NCBI GenBank assembly: GCA_029262715.1
Contig: JAJCYX010000142.1
Location: 1-5,984 of the forward strand
Direction of reading: 5' to 3'
DNA from: Chloroflexota bacterium
GTDB lineage: Bacteria; Chloroflexota; Dehalococcoidia; Lucifugimonadales; Lucifugimonadaceae
DNA: 5,984 nucleotides
Shown: positions 5,400 to 5,984 of the stretch, piece by piece
Position numbering within the stretch: the stretch's first letter is position 1
How the letters are laid out: every line of letters starts with the position of its first letter
Translations under genes and position numbers: made by a program
Notes under the pieces: generated by a model
What the model was told of the DNA's origin: nothing
What the model saw: only the letters and a program-made list of their open reading frames with translations
Database searches by the model: none

Positions 5400-5984
5400 T
5401 CAACCTGTCGGTCTGATCGCACCAGTGGTGTTCAGTTCGATGCTCCAGATTGAACTGGTGGCTGCGATGAAAAGCGTCTGCCTGTCAGACATCCCGAATG
5501 AGCAGTTGGCTGCGACCTCAGGAGTATGAATCTTCCCGATTAGGTCACCAGCGCTGTTGAAGCACTGAATACCGTCACCTGCGCTGACGAATAGGTTCCC
5601 GTTTACATCGACACGTATACCGTCCGGGACCCATGGATCGACATCTGCGAACACGCGAGGGTTGCTCAGTTCACTTTCGACCACATCGAACGCCATCACC
5701 CTGTGTGGGCGAAACTCACCGTGCGTGCGACCCGTGTCGCCGACGTACAGCACGCGTTCGTCAGGTGAGAAAGCGATGCCGTTCGGCTTATCGAAATCTT
5801 CCGACGCGGAAGTGATCTCGCCAGACACCGGGTCCAGTCGGTACAGGCGATTTCGGTCGTGCTCAGCCGCTTTACCGTGACCAAGTTCCGGGTGAAGAGC
5901 GCCGTAGTCAGGATCGGTGAACCAGACAGAGCCGTCAGACTTCACAACGATGTCGTTCGGAGAGGTTAACCTGCCGCCGCGGTA
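5400..5984 (-). CDS. SMP-30/gluconolactonase family protein, C-terminal part (runs off right edge)
   Basis: Second beta-propeller lactonase of the SMP-30/gluconolactonase/LRE family. The frame is open to the right edge; 194 C-terminal residues are visible, beginning within the RLTSPND motif. By alignment with the neighbouring paralog about 130 N-terminal residues, including the expected metal-binding Glu, lie outside the window. Clear family motifs are RLTSPNDIVVKSDG (5-18), WFTDPDYG (21-28), FDKPNGIAFSPDE (64-76) with probable metal ligand Asn68, and VPDGIRVDVNGN (119-130) with probable ligand Asp121. A GTG inside the PNDIVVK motif could be mistaken for a start, but conserved sequence continues upstream, so the gene begins beyond the window. 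It ends in TTGAIRPTG, parallel to the VTGAHRPN ending of the paralog. Its middle region (about 29-45 and 86-96) differs in length and sequence from the paralog, suggesting a different substrate. Confidence 0.9.
   Translation of the reverse strand, partial: YRGGRLTSPNDIVVKSDGSVWFTDPDYGALHPELGHGKAAEHDRNRLYRLDPVSGEITSASEDFDKPNGIAFSPDERVLYVGDTGRTHGEFRPHRVMAFDVVESELSNPRVFADVDPWVPDGIRVDVNGNLFVSAGDGIQCFNSAGDLIGKIHTPEVAANCSFGMSDRQTLFIAATSSIWSIELNTTGAIRPTG

Noticed and set aside
5400..5945. second lactonase treated as a complete gene starting at the GTG at 5945
   Set aside because: Conserved family sequence (RLTSPND) continues in frame to the window edge, so the gene is truncated by the window, not a short protein.

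Overview
This 5,984-base window has moderate-to-high GC content by eye and looks like ordinary bacterial chromosome. Genes are tightly packed and non-ATG starts are frequent (GTG for modA and modC, TTG for the methyltransferase). ModA carries an N-terminal membrane-anchor or lipoprotein-like signal. No rRNA, tRNA, CRISPR array, insertion sequence or phage gene is visible. Taxonomy cannot be fixed from the sequence. An environmental lineage such as Chloroflexota would fit a lipid-anchored ModA and tandem SMP-30 lactonase paralogs, but that is a low-confidence guess.

Layout. (1) Positions 1-413, minus strand: the N-terminal 137 residues of a Kef/CPA2-type monovalent cation:proton antiporter that runs off the left edge. 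(2) Positions 414-629: a gap with a possible antiporter promoter and a 16-bp imperfect palindrome. (3) Positions 630-3316, minus strand: a molybdate (or tungstate) ABC transporter operon in the order modA-modB-modC, with modB and modC overlapping by 4 bases. (4) Positions 3317-3460: a divergent promoter region with a 15-bp perfect palindrome, a nested inverted repeat and an extended -10 promoter. (5) Positions 3461-4294, plus strand: a class I SAM-dependent methyltransferase with a TTG start. (6) Positions 4295-4374: a short convergent intergenic region with two hairpins. (7) Positions 4375-5984, minus strand: two tandem paralogous SMP-30/gluconolactonase family genes, the upstream one cut by the right edge.

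How the genes fit together. ModA captures oxyanion outside the membrane, ModB is the channel and ModC the ATPase; ModC's C-terminal Mop/TOBE region probably senses bound molybdate. No ModE-type regulator or molybdenum-cofactor gene lies in the window. The methyltransferase shares the divergent control region with modA, so co-regulation is possible but unproven. The two lactonases probably hydrolyse sugar-acid or related lactones in carbohydrate catabolism.

I did not find a convincing undescribed system. The most noteworthy signals are the palindromic architecture between modA and the methyltransferase, the atypical segment in ModA, and the tandem lactonase pair.
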